A stretch of 64,000 nt of DNA from Novosphingobium terrae (GTDB taxonomy: Bacteria > Pseudomonadota > Alphaproteobacteria > Sphingomonadales > Sphingomonadaceae). The notes under the pieces were generated by a model. It was not told the DNA's origin, ran no database searches, and saw only the letters and a list, made by a program, of their open reading frames with translations. The DNA lies in NCBI RefSeq assembly GCF_017163935.1, contig NZ_JABVZR010000001.1, positions 3,720,001-3,784,000 on the forward strand, read 5' to 3'. Of this stretch, positions 28,519-36,573 are shown piece by piece. Made by a program: the position numbers and the translations under genes. Every line of letters begins with the position of its first letter. The first letter of the stretch is position 1.

Positions 28519-28753
28519 GCGAGGGCCATCGCCCTCGCGCTCCCTTTAATGTCTACGTTGCGCTTCGGGTTCAGCCTTGGAGCAACGTCGCCGCGCCGCA
28601 GGCTTTGAAACCGCCGACTCAACCTCGCGTCGATATGATCAGTTGCCTGCGGCGCCTTAGGCTGCGCAGGTGGAGAGGTTAGGCACTACGATGCGGAGCC
28701 ACTGCCGCTTCGTCGGAAGACGTCATGGGAGCGCGAGGGGGTAACCCCCTCGC
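28519..28753 (+). repeat. TH element, copy A (empty)
   Basis: Left terminal palindrome at 28519-28538 (stem GCGAGGGC/GCCCTCGC, loop CATC) and right palindrome at 28733-28753 (stem GCGAGGGGG/CCCCCTCGC, loop TAA). Inside are GCGCTCCC and GGGAGCGC as inverted boundaries, the motif AATGTCTACGTTGCGC, the internal inverted repeat GCGCCGCAGGC...GCCTGCGGCGC, and GTCGGAAGACGTCATGGGAG before the right palindrome. It sits between the HAD gene stop and the cyclophilin start. Confidence 0.9.
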
Positions 28754-28763
28754 ACCTTCCCTT

Positions 28764-29399
28764 TCACCCTTCCAATAACCCTCTTGCCACCAGATCCGCC
28801 TCCAGAGCCTGCGCCCCGCCGACAAAATGATGCGTATGCCACCCCAGCCGCTGCGCCGTGGCGATGTTGGCGGCGTTATCGTCCACAAAGAGCATCTCTG
28901 CTGGCGCGTGGCCGAAACGCTCTGCCGCGTGATGGAAGATGTCGTCATTCGGCTTCACCATCTTCTCCTCCCCGGAGACGACGATATCGCGCATATGCTC
29001 AAGCTGCGGCATGGTCGGGCGGAAGAGGTCGAAGGCTTCCACGCCGAAATTGGTGATGGCATAGAGCGGCACACCGCGTGCCGCCAGCCGGTCGACCAGC
29101 GCGGGAGTGCCGGGGATCGGGCCGGGGATGCTTTCGATCCAGCGGTCGGCATAGGCCTCGATCAGCTCGGCCTGATCGGGATAGAGCGCGCTGCGTTCGG
29201 CCACCATCTGGGCGAAGGGCTTGCCGGCATCATGCTCGAAGTGCCAGGCGACCGTAACCACATGGCTCAGGAACCAGTCGAGCTTTTCGGGATCGTCGAT
29301 CAGCTTTTCATAGAGCCGGCGCAGATCCCAGTCGGTCAGCACATGGCCGATGTCGAACACCACCACATGGGGCTGGGTGGTGGAAGTCTGCGAGGTCAT
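28764..29399 (-). CDS. HAD-superfamily phosphatase, YihX-like
   Basis: A protein of 211 aa. HAD motif I is VVVFDIGHVLTDWD with the nucleophilic Asp; the second Asp of DxD is replaced by Gly, as in YihX-type sugar phosphatases (DxGNV). Motif II Thr is in LYAITNFG, motif III Lys in KMVKPNDDIF, and motif IV is MLFVDDNAANI. It probably dephosphorylates a small phosphorylated metabolite; the substrate is not deducible. Its stop is 11 bp from the right palindrome of TH element A, which may terminate it. Confidence 0.85.
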   Translation of the reverse strand: MTSQTSTTQPHVVVFDIGHVLTDWDLRRLYEKLIDDPEKLDWFLSHVVTVAWHFEHDAGKPFAQMVAERSALYPDQAELIEAYADRWIESIPGPIPGTPALVDRLAARGVPLYAITNFGVEAFDLFRPTMPQLEHMRDIVVSGEEKMVKPNDDIFHHAAERFGHAPAEMLFVDDNAANIATAQRLGWHTHHFVGGAQALEADLVARGLLEG

Positions 29400-29447
29400 G
29401 AAAGCATCCTGTTTTACGGAAGCGAAAGAGAGGACCGCCCAAACGCC

Positions 29448-29489
29448 GCCAGCCCGCTGTCACCCGGATCGGGGCAACAGCGGGCTGGC
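29448..29489 (-). terminator. Strong hairpin after the L36 gene
   Basis: GCCAGCCCGCTGT (29448-29460) pairs perfectly with ACAGCGGGCTGGC (29477-29489), a 13-bp GC-rich stem with a 16-nt loop. It lies about 50 bp past the L36 stop and before the HAD gene start. Only a weak T tract follows, so it may be a terminator or an mRNA-stabilising end. Confidence 0.5.
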
Positions 29490-29535
29490 AAGCGCATCAG
29501 ACGGCAAAGGCGGGCAGATCACCCGCCTGTCGCGT

Positions 29536-29661
29536 TCAGCCCTGGCGGGCCTTGAAGCGACGCTGCGTCTTGTTGATGACATAGGTACGGCCGCGACGAC
29601 GGATCACGCGGTTATCGCGATGACGGTCCTTCAACGACTTCAGGCTGTTGCGAATCTTCAT
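29536..29661 (-). CDS. rpmJ: 50S ribosomal protein L36, C-minus type
   Basis: A small gene of 41 codons. The protein begins [18 protein letters not shown] and ends [13 protein letters not shown], the type-B (YkgO-like) L36 that lacks the zinc-binding Cys/His residues of the classical form. It binds the large ribosomal subunit. An AAGAG-type ribosome site precedes the ATG, and a CTTGAC-N17-TTATCG promoter lies about 70 bp upstream. The strong hairpin at 29448-29489 closes the unit, so it seems to be transcribed alone. Confidence 0.95.
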   Translation of the reverse strand: MKIRNSLKSLKDRHRDNRVIRRRGRTYVINKTQRRFKARQG

Positions 29662-29727
29662 GGGTCGTCTCTTTGTCGTGGGGCGACCAGTCTTACTGAT
29701 TCTGTCCGCCGGAAATTGAAGCCGGGC

Positions 29728-29756
29728 CGATAAGGGGCGCAGCGGTGGAAGTCAAG
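29728..29756 (-). promoter_or_regulatory. Candidate sigma70 promoter for L36
   Basis: On the minus strand CTTGAC (plus 29751-29756) is separated by 17 bp from TTATCG (plus 29728-29733). This fits the alphaproteobacterial housekeeping pattern (CTTGAC-N17-CTATAT) and places transcription start about 60 nt before the L36 start codon. Confidence 0.5.
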
Positions 29757-29789
29757 GCCGGGAAGGCAATTCCCCGGCCCGTCAAAGCA

Positions 29790-30794
29790 TCAACCCTCGC
29801 GAATCTCGGTCAAACGGCGCTCCCAGGCGAGGGCGTGCTGCACAATCACATCCAGATCGGCGTATTGCGGCACCCAGGGAACGGTCGCCTTGATGCGGCT
29901 GTTGTCCGAGATCAGCGAATCGGGGTCACCCGCGCGGCGGCCCTGCAGCACACGCTCGATCTTGCGGTTCGTCACGCGGTCCACCGCATCCAGCACATCG
30001 AGCACAGAGAAGCCCGTGCCATAGCCGCAGTTCATCGTGAGCGAACGCTCGGGCTGGTCGATCAGCCCTTCCAGCGCCAGCACATGGGCGGCGGCCAGAT
30101 CGCTGACATGGATATAGTCACGCACGCCGGTGCCGTCAGGCGTGTCGAAATCGGTGCCGAAGACGCCCACGCTCTCACGCTTGCCCAGCGCGGCTTCCAC
30201 CGCCACCTTGATCAGATGCGTGGCGCCTGCCGTGCTCTGCCCGGTGCGCGCCTGAGGATCGGCGCCCGCCACGTTGAAATAGCGCAGCGCGCAGAAGTTG
30301 AGCGGATGGGCCGCCGCCACGTCCTTCAACATGATCTCGGTCATCAGCTTGGACATGCCATAGGGGTTGATCGGCTGCTTGGGGCTGTCCTCGGTCACGG
30401 GCGAGACCTCGGGGATGCCGTAGGTGGCCGCCGTGGAGCTGAAGATGAAGTGCTTCACCCCGCCCTTCACCGCCGCATCGATCAGGGCGCGGCTCTTGGC
30501 AGTGTTGTTGTGATAATACTTCAGCGGGTCCTCGACCGATTCGGGCACGATGATCGATCCGGCGAAATGCATGATCGCCTGAATGCCGCGCTCGGCAAAG
30601 ATGCGGGCCAGCAGGGCGCCATCCTCGATATCGCCCTGATAGAGCGGCACGCCCTCGGGCACGGCAAAGGTGAAGCCGGTGGTCAGATTGTCGATCACCG
30701 CCACATCCCAGCCGGCGTCTTTCAGGGCCAGCACGGCATGGCTGCCGATATAGCCCGCGCCACCTGTGACCAGCACCGGAACCTTCTTGCTCAT
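29790..30794 (-). CDS. galE: UDP-glucose 4-epimerase
   Basis: A protein of 334 aa. The NAD-binding motif is VLVTGGAGYIGSHAVLALKD and FAGSIIVPESVEDPLKYYHN is the GalE signature. Catalytic Ser is in IFSSTAATYG and Tyr-Lys in NPYGMSKLMTE, with LRYFNVAGADP and DYIHVSDLAAAHVLAL. It interconverts UDP-glucose and UDP-galactose and could feed the EPS locus about 2 kb away. ATG 30794 has AAGGG at a proper distance; the ATG 6 nt upstream would abut the ribosome site. Confidence 0.94.
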   Translation of the reverse strand: MSKKVPVLVTGGAGYIGSHAVLALKDAGWDVAVIDNLTTGFTFAVPEGVPLYQGDIEDGALLARIFAERGIQAIMHFAGSIIVPESVEDPLKYYHNNTAKSRALIDAAVKGGVKHFIFSSTAATYGIPEVSPVTEDSPKQPINPYGMSKLMTEIMLKDVAAAHPLNFCALRYFNVAGADPQARTGQSTAGATHLIKVAVEAALGKRESVGVFGTDFDTPDGTGVRDYIHVSDLAAAHVLALEGLIDQPERSLTMNCGYGTGFSVLDVLDAVDRVTNRKIERVLQGRRAGDPDSLISDNSRIKATVPWVPQYADLDVIVQHALAWERRLTEIREG

Positions 30795-31004
30795 ATCCAT
30801 CCCTTTATAGCGCGGACTTGCAGCCGATGTCTGTTCATACCCTGCCCAAACCCACGGTCCAGCCCTTATGCCGCATTGCGGTATCATGCTGATCCACCCT
30901 GAATGCATTTGGCAGGTTCATCCTTCAGAAAGCCCTAAGGGCCTAGCGCTGAAAGCGCGACGCAGCGGTTGCGCCACCGCAGACTGGCGCTCACGGAGTT
31001 TCTC

Positions 31005-31769
31005 ATGACCTTTTCCGCCCATCCCTCATTCCGCCTGTCGCTGAGCGCCGCCATGCTGGCCCTGTCGATCGTCGGCACGGCCAGTGCCCAGCCAGGCTGG
31101 GGTGGCTGGGGTGGATATGGCGGCGGTTACGGCGGCTTTGGCAGCGGTTTCGGCGGGCGCGGCTATGCCGCCGCCTCCACCCGCGACGATCGCGAGGGCA
31201 AGCTGGACGCCGAGGGCTTCCCCTCCCCCGACGCAGGAAACCTGCTGGGCAGCGGCCATGTGACGATCACCGCCATGTCCGGCTCGATGGGCGAAGGGCG
31301 GGAGGAAGCCACTTTCGAGGCCGCCGTCATCGATCAGCTCGCCAAATCGGGCTATGATACGGTCACGCGCGATCCCAATGGCGGCCAGATCACCGAAATC
31401 GGCATCATCCATGACGAACTGGTCCCCGCCGAGCAGAAGCACAGCCCGATCTCGGGCGAGATGGAGGCAGGCGTCTCCAACTATGGCTCAGGCTTCGGCG
31501 TGGCGCTCAATTACGATGCCAGCAAGCCGCGCGGGGCGCTGATCGAAACGCGGCTGGACCTGCGCATCCGCGACCGCGCCACCGGCAAGCCCCTGTTCGA
31601 GGGCCGCGCCCGCATCGCCACCCGTGAGGGCGATTCGCACTGGACCGATGAAAAGATCGCCAACCGCCTGGCCGCCGCGATCTTCGCCAAATTCCCGCAG
31701 AATCCGCATCCTGCCGCGCCCGTACCTGTCCCCGCCCCTGCGGCACCACCTGCCCCTTCAGCCGGATGA
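31005..31769 (+). CDS. Secreted DUF4136-like protein with Gly-rich N-terminus
   Basis: A protein of 254 aa. A signal peptide ends near TASAQP, followed by a Gly/Trp/Tyr-rich segment ([20 protein letters not shown]). The body (residues about 75-225) has [20 protein letters not shown] and [20 protein letters not shown], reminiscent of DUF4136-type envelope proteins, and the C-terminus is Pro/Ala-rich. Function is unknown. GGAG lies 6 nt before the ATG at 31005. The following M14 peptidase gene starts about 40 bp after its stop, so the two are probably co-transcribed. Confidence 0.7.
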   Translation: MTFSAHPSFRLSLSAAMLALSIVGTASAQPGWGGWGGYGGGYGGFGSGFGGRGYAAASTRDDREGKLDAEGFPSPDAGNLLGSGHVTITAMSGSMGEGREEATFEAAVIDQLAKSGYDTVTRDPNGGQITEIGIIHDELVPAEQKHSPISGEMEAGVSNYGSGFGVALNYDASKPRGALIETRLDLRIRDRATGKPLFEGRARIATREGDSHWTDEKIANRLAAAIFAKFPQNPHPAAPVPVPAPAAPPAPSAG

Positions 31770-31810
31770 ACCCCTTCACAGCGGACGGGCCGCGCTCTAT
31801 CGAGAGCAAC

Positions 31811-32959
31811 ATGACCCAGCCCATCGCGATCGACGCCCATTTCGACTCCGGCAACATCGAGCTGCTTCGGCAGAGCGGTGACACGCTGACCCTGGCCATC
31901 CATCAGGATCAGGACAGCGATTTCTTCCAGTGGTTCCATTTCCGCGCCACCGGCATCGCGGGGCGCACCATCACGCTGCGCATCACCAATCTGGAAGCGA
32001 GCGCCTATCCCGGCGGCTGGCCGCATTACCGCGCCTGCGTCTCGACCGACCGCCGCCTCTGGACCCGCGCCGACACCACCTACAGCGCCGCCGAAGACGG
32101 TGGCACGCTGACCATCACCTATAAGGCCGAGAGCAACATTGCCTGGTTCGCCTATTTCACGCCCTATTCGATGGAACGGCACCACGATCTGATCGGCGAA
32201 ATGGCCGCCCAGCCCGGCTTTGCCTATCGCTGCCTGGGCCACAGCCTCGATGGCCAGTCGATCGACTGCCTCGAAGTGGGCGAGGGCCCGCTGGAAGTGT
32301 GGCTCTATGCCCGCCAGCACCCCGGCGAGAGCATGGCCGAATGGTGGATGGAAGGCGCCCTTGAAGCGCTGGCCGACCCCGCCAACCCTCACGCCCGCCT
32401 GCTGCGCCAGCGTTGCCGCTTCCACATCGTGCCCAACGCCAACCCCGATGGCTCGGTGCGCGGCCATCTGCGCACCAATGCGGTGGGTGTGAACCTCAAC
32501 CGCGAATGGCACGAGCCCTCGCCCGAGCGCAGCCCCGAGGTGCTGGCCATCCGCAACGCCATGGACGACACCGGCGTGGATTTCGCGATGGATGTCCATG
32601 GCGACGAGGCCATTGCCGCCGTCTTCATGGCCGGTTTCGACGGCATCCCCTCGCTGCGCCCCGGCCAGCAGGCAGGCTATGACCGCTATATCGAGCTGCT
32701 CGACCGCCGCACGCCCGATTTCCAGACGCGTCTGGGCTATCCCAAGGCGCCCGCGGGCAAGGCCAACCTCACCATGTCCACCAACCAGCTGGCCGAGCGT
32801 TTCGGCGCGGTGGCCATGACGCTGGAAATGCCCTTCAAGGAGCATGACCCCCTGCCCGATACGCTGCAAGGCTGGAGCGCGGAGCGCTCGATGCGGCTGG
32901 GCGAGGATTGCATCGCGGCTTTGGCCGAATGGGTGCATGACGTTCCGGCTTCGGCCTGA
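31811..32959 (+). CDS. M14-family zinc carboxypeptidase, cytosolic CCP type
   Basis: A protein of 382 aa. The N-terminal beta domain ([12 protein letters not shown]...[11 protein letters not shown]) is that of cytosolic carboxypeptidase (AGTPBP1/CCP-like) proteins. The catalytic domain has [15 protein letters not shown] (zinc His and Glu), [15 protein letters not shown] with the substrate-binding Arg-like region, DVHGDE (zinc His) and a late catalytic Glu in [11 protein letters not shown]. No signal peptide was seen. It trims C-terminal residues; the substrate is unknown. ATG 31811 matches the family N-terminus; an ATG at 31766 overlaps the previous stop (ATGA) and is an alternative. Confidence 0.85.
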   Translation: MTQPIAIDAHFDSGNIELLRQSGDTLTLAIHQDQDSDFFQWFHFRATGIAGRTITLRITNLEASAYPGGWPHYRACVSTDRRLWTRADTTYSAAEDGGTLTITYKAESNIAWFAYFTPYSMERHHDLIGEMAAQPGFAYRCLGHSLDGQSIDCLEVGEGPLEVWLYARQHPGESMAEWWMEGALEALADPANPHARLLRQRCRFHIVPNANPDGSVRGHLRTNAVGVNLNREWHEPSPERSPEVLAIRNAMDDTGVDFAMDVHGDEAIAAVFMAGFDGIPSLRPGQQAGYDRYIELLDRRTPDFQTRLGYPKAPAGKANLTMSTNQLAERFGAVAMTLEMPFKEHDPLPDTLQGWSAERSMRLGEDCIAALAEWVHDVPASA

Positions 32960-32985
32960 GGTTCAGGCAGGAAGACAGGTGTGAT

Positions 32986-33195
32986 GCGAGGGTGTTACAC
33001 CCTTGCGCTCCCGGGTTTGTCTACGTTGCGCCACGGGTTCGGCCTTGCGCTCAGCTGGCCGCGCCGCAGGCTTTAAAGGACAACCTGCCTGCGGCGCCTT
33101 GCCTTGCGCAGGTGGAGAGCTGGTGCGAAAGGATTCGGCATCACCGCCGCTTCGTCGGGAGACGGAATGGGAGCGCGAGGGGGTAACCCCCTCGC
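32986..33195 (+). repeat. TH element, copy B (empty)
   Basis: Left palindrome 32986-33006 (stem GCGAGGGTG/CACCCTTGC, one mismatch) and right palindrome 33175-33195 (stem GCGAGGGGG/CCCCCTCGC, loop TAA). The internal repeat is compact here: GCGCCGCAGGC and GCCTGCGGCGC are separated by only about 17 nt. At 210 bp it is the shortest copy. It lies between the convergent M14 gene and the small gene at 33.3 kb; the remaining intergenic bases show nothing else. Confidence 0.9.
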
Positions 33196-33273
33196 ACTTT
33201 ATCCCTTCATTCCAGACCTTGATGCGAAAACCCCAAAAAGGTTCAGACGGCGCGTAAACGCCGCCTGAACCCC

Positions 33274-33537
33274 TCAGGCATAGGTTGTCACGGTGCTGCC
33301 GAGGGCAGCGGCTGCCGGGCTGGCGGCAACAGCGCTGGCCACCGTTGTGGTGGTGGCAGCGCTGCTGGCCAGATCGGCAAGCTGGGCTTCGGCGATGGGC
33401 TTACCATCATGCGACAGGTTGACGGTGGTGGCACCCTCTTGGCGCACCGCCACAATATCAACCCGCACCGCGGCGACCGAGGAGGATTGATAATTAACCG
33501 GTCCGTCGCTTGTGACGGCATTGACGGCGTAGCTCAT
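33274..33537 (-). CDS. Small Ala/Thr-rich protein of unknown function
   Basis: A protein of 87 aa starting MSYAVNAVTSDGPVNYQSSS. A perfect AAAGGAG lies 7-8 nt before the ATG at 33537, which supports a real gene. The first half is polar with beta propensity (VAAVRVDIVAVRQEG), the second half is a low-complexity Ala/Thr/Val stretch. There is no signal peptide or known motif. It is not recognised. Confidence 0.6.
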   Translation of the reverse strand: MSYAVNAVTSDGPVNYQSSSVAAVRVDIVAVRQEGATTVNLSHDGKPIAEAQLADLASSAATTTTVASAVAASPAAAALGSTVTTYA

Positions 33538-33647
33538 GCAAGACTCCTTTCGCAGGAGGCCAGAACGGCGCAAAAACGGCAGAATTAAGCGGTTTCAGAC
33601 CTAGCCGGTGATCCGTAACCAAGCCCGGATCGTGGGGTCAGGTAGCT

Positions 33648-34616
33648 TTACTGAGCAGGTTTGTGCGTGGCCGCTGTCACAATTTCATGCATGCGGGTTG
33701 TCGCCGTCACCGCCGCCGGGCCGTGATAGAGCCCCTTGAGATAGGCGCGGTCATAGGAGGTCAGCTCCATGATCCCGGGCGATCCATTGAAAAGGCCCAG
33801 AATAGTTGGCTCTGCCCCTGCCACGGCTGCCGCGCCCTTGATATCGGCCAGCGAGCGCAGCGCGGCATAATCGGCCAGCTGAGCCAGAGTCTTGCCCATG
33901 GTGGCCGCAGTTTCTATCCCTACCAGCACGGTAACAATATCCTGCCGCGTGGGCGGATTGATGATCGAGGCATCATGGACGATCATCATGGGCCGGTCAC
34001 CCAGATCGCCCATCTTGCCCGCCCACAGGCGGTTGCCGTCGCGGCTGCGCTGTTCGGTGACGGTGACCACATAGGCGGGGCCGGGACCTTGCGCCGATTG
34101 CTTCAGATCCTTGTCCTCAAGGCCGAGACTGATCGCCGTATGGCCTTCCCTGGCCAGCCTTTCGAGTTCGCCCTGCACATGATCGGCCAGCACCACCACG
34201 ATGTTGGGGCGGCACCCCGGCTTGCCGACTGCTACCCCGGCGTCCCGGGCATCCTGCTCCATGCGCTCGGCCATGATCCGGTCATAGGGCGCGTTTAGCC
34301 CGCCGACCTGAAAACAGACCTCGCCGTCGAAACGGGCCAGCTGGCGGTCATGCTGGCGGGAGAGGGCGGTGGTCATCCGCTTGATGACGGCCTTGCGCTC
34401 AGGATTGCCGGTGACGACGATGCTTGTGGGGTCCAGCCCGGACTTGGGCTTGGTGGTGGCGTGAACATCAGGGGCCTGAGCATCAGGCGCCGAAGCAGCG
34501 GCAGCCTGAACATCGGCGGCGGCTTGGGCACTCGCGACAGTCCCGGCCAGCAGCCATGCCGCGCCCATCACCCGATACGCCGATCGCCCGACCATGCCCG
34601 CAAGAAAACGCCCCAT
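33648..34616 (-). CDS. Secreted protein of unknown function
   Basis: A protein of 322 aa with a signal peptide (VMGAAWLLAGTVASAQAAAD) and an Ala-rich linker. The body has DPTSIVVTGNPERKAVIKRM, a conserved-looking FDGEVCFQVGGLNAPYDRIM and PNIVVVLADHVQGELERLAR, resembling a family of periplasmic proteins of unknown function common in sphingomonads. Two Cys (VCFQV and PGCRPN) may form a disulfide. GGGGTGG precedes the ATG at 34616. It lies 95 bp after cdd and may be the tail of the UPF0262-GH25-cdd unit. Confidence 0.7.
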   Translation of the reverse strand: MGRFLAGMVGRSAYRVMGAAWLLAGTVASAQAAADVQAAAASAPDAQAPDVHATTKPKSGLDPTSIVVTGNPERKAVIKRMTTALSRQHDRQLARFDGEVCFQVGGLNAPYDRIMAERMEQDARDAGVAVGKPGCRPNIVVVLADHVQGELERLAREGHTAISLGLEDKDLKQSAQGPGPAYVVTVTEQRSRDGNRLWAGKMGDLGDRPMMIVHDASIINPPTRQDIVTVLVGIETAATMGKTLAQLADYAALRSLADIKGAAAVAGAEPTILGLFNGSPGIMELTSYDRAYLKGLYHGPAAVTATTRMHEIVTAATHKPAQ

Positions 34617-34711
34617 TTGCGCCACCCCATCAGCTTGCCTGCCACGGAATTGCGCGTGAATCGCGGCATGGTCAAGCAACGGGCGAGCCGCGACCCGATC
34701 GAGTGTGCGGG

Positions 34712-35170
34712 CTAACCCAGATGGGTCGGCCCGAAGGCGTGAGGCAGCAGGGCTGACAGGCGCATTTCCACCACGCTGTCAGCGCCAAGGCTCCACACCA
34801 CGGGATCGGTGCCGCCCAGCTGCGCGATCTCGTTAAGCACCTGACGGCAGCGACCGCAGGGCGTAACCGGGGCCGCGCCGGGGCTGGCCGCGCCATCCTC
34901 GCCGGGGGTGCCGCCGATCACGGCCACCGCCATCAGACCGCCGCGCACGCCATCGGCCATGGCCTTGGACACGGCCACCGTCTCGGCGCAGAGGGCGAGG
35001 CCATAGGAGGCGTTCTCGACATTGGCACCGGTCACCACGCTGCCATCGGCAAAGGCCAGCGCCGCGCCGACATGGAACTTCGAATAGGGCGCATAGGCCC
35101 GCGCCGAGGCATCACGCGCGGCGGCAATCAGCGTGGCCTGATCGACAGTGAGGGTGGGATGCTTCTTCAT
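34712..35170 (-). CDS. cdd: Cytidine deaminase
   Basis: A protein of 152 aa, the size of the small homotetrameric class. Zinc site motifs are ASYGLALCAETVAVSKA (Cys-Ala-Glu with catalytic Glu) and TPCGRCRQVLNE (PCxxC). FHVGAALAFADGSVVTGANV is the conserved N-terminal substrate region. It deaminates cytidine and deoxycytidine for pyrimidine salvage. The ATG at 35170 is spaced correctly from AGGA; an ATG at 35176 would abut it. The start lies 9 bp after the GH25 stop. Confidence 0.94.
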   Translation of the reverse strand: MKKHPTLTVDQATLIAAARDASARAYAPYSKFHVGAALAFADGSVVTGANVENASYGLALCAETVAVSKAMADGVRGGLMAVAVIGGTPGEDGAASPGAAPVTPCGRCRQVLNEIAQLGGTDPVVWSLGADSVVEMRLSALLPHAFGPTHLG

Positions 35171-35178
35171 CGTCATTC

Positions 35179-35925
35179 CTATTGTTGCACCACGACCCAG
35201 CGCAGCGGCGTTTCGCCGGCATTGTTGGCCAGTGCGTGATTGGCCGTCCACATCGCCCAGGGGCGGCCGACATCGGGGGCGAAGCGATCACCCTCGACCC
35301 AGAGATTGCGGTCCAGCCCGCGCGCGACATGATAGCGCGCATCGAAGGCCGCGCTGACCTTCAGGATTGCGGGCTTGCCGGTGTGAGTCTCGATCTGGTT
35401 GATAAAGGTCATCAATTCGCTGACCACGGCGGCGTCGGAAACCTTCACCGGGCAGTGATCCGCCACATCGTCAAGCGAGACGGCGGGCGGCAGCATCTTG
35501 GCATCACGCGGCACCACCGTGACGAAATTGGCGGCCTGCTTGTCGGCGGGCTGGCAGGGGTCATAGCGATGCACCGCGCCCACCTGCAGCCCGGCAGCGC
35601 GCGCGCCATCCAGATTGTGCACCACATTGGGATCGCGGGCAAAGGCGCTGGCCGAGGCATCGATATAGGCGAAATCGGCGCCGATGGCTTTCACCGCCGT
35701 CCAGTCGATGTCGCCATCTTCCTGCCCGATCTCCACGCCCTGCACGCCATAGGTGGAGCGCGGCGGCATCCAGTGACGCATCGACCACCAGCTCCATGCG
35801 CCGCCGATCATCGCCAGCAGCACCAGAGCGCCCAGCCAGCGCCACAGCATGCGGCGGGTGAACCAGCCTGTCGACGCTTTACGACCCGCCTTGCGCTGGC
35901 GAGTTCTGCTGATGCTCTTTGCCAT
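35179..35925 (-). CDS. GH25-family lysozyme-like muramidase, membrane-anchored
   Basis: A protein of 248 aa. A basic N-terminus is followed by one membrane helix (LGALVLLAMIGGAWSWWSM) and a GH25 domain: GVQGVEIGQEDGDIDWTAVK, DFAYIDASASAFARDP, VGAVHRYDPC and AVSLDDVADHCP. The usual catalytic Asp-Glu pair is not in its standard form (VSLDDV where D-x-E is expected), so activity is less certain. It would act on peptidoglycan in the periplasm. It lies 5 bp downstream of the UPF0262 gene and 9 bp before cdd. Confidence 0.8.
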   Translation of the reverse strand: MAKSISRTRQRKAGRKASTGWFTRRMLWRWLGALVLLAMIGGAWSWWSMRHWMPPRSTYGVQGVEIGQEDGDIDWTAVKAIGADFAYIDASASAFARDPNVVHNLDGARAAGLQVGAVHRYDPCQPADKQAANFVTVVPRDAKMLPPAVSLDDVADHCPVKVSDAAVVSELMTFINQIETHTGKPAILKVSAAFDARYHVARGLDRNLWVEGDRFAPDVGRPWAMWTANHALANNAGETPLRWVVVQQ

Positions 35926-35930
35926 GCCGC

Positions 35931-36425
35931 TTACGCCCGCAGATGCAACACGCAGACCAGCGTGAACAGGCGACGGGCAGTGGCGAAATCGGTCTCCACC
36001 TTGCCCTCCAGCCGCTCGATCAGCAGGCCGGCGGCTTCATTGTGGGTGGCGCGGCGGGCCATGTCGATCGTCTCGATCTCTTCGGCGGAGACGCGGCGCA
36101 CGGCCTGATAATAGCTTTCGCAAATGGCGAAATAGTCGCGGATCGGGCGGCGCAGGCGGCCCAGGGCGAGGATGAAGGTTTCCAGCTGCTGCCCGCCCTC
36201 GTCCGACAGCTCCATTGAAAGCCGACCATCCTCCACGGCCATGCGCAGACGGTAGGGGCCTTGATGACCGGCCTCCCACGCACGCAGGGGCTTGAAGCTG
36301 TTCTCCTCGATCAGATCGAAGATGGCCACGCGCCGTTCCTGCTCGATATCGGCGTTGCGCTTGAGGATGCTGGCCTCATCAAGCTCGATATGGCTGATGC
36401 GCGGCTGGCCGGTTGGCTGGTCCAT
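35931..36425 (-). CDS. UPF0262 family protein
   Basis: A protein of 164 aa matching the alphaproteobacterial UPF0262 family throughout: DIEQERRVAIFDLIEENSF, RPIRDYFAICESYYQAVR and IDMARRATHNEAAGLL, ending TARRLFTLVCVLHLRA. Function is unknown. The start ATG at 36425 fits the family length. It is the first gene of a probable unit with GH25 and cdd and is divergent from dnaB. Confidence 0.88.
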   Translation of the reverse strand: MDQPTGQPRISHIELDEASILKRNADIEQERRVAIFDLIEENSFKPLRAWEAGHQGPYRLRMAVEDGRLSMELSDEGGQQLETFILALGRLRRPIRDYFAICESYYQAVRRVSAEEIETIDMARRATHNEAAGLLIERLEGKVETDFATARRLFTLVCVLHLRA

Positions 36426-36573
36426 AGAGTCAGCCTGTCGCAAATGCGCGGAAGGGCCGCAAGGGGCAAACATCGCGCAATCGGAGCGATCCGGCCCTTG
36501 GGCCCCATTGCATCCCCGATATCCACAGGGTCAGGGTCTTACGCCCTTATGGACAGCACCGGCTCTGGCGCGC

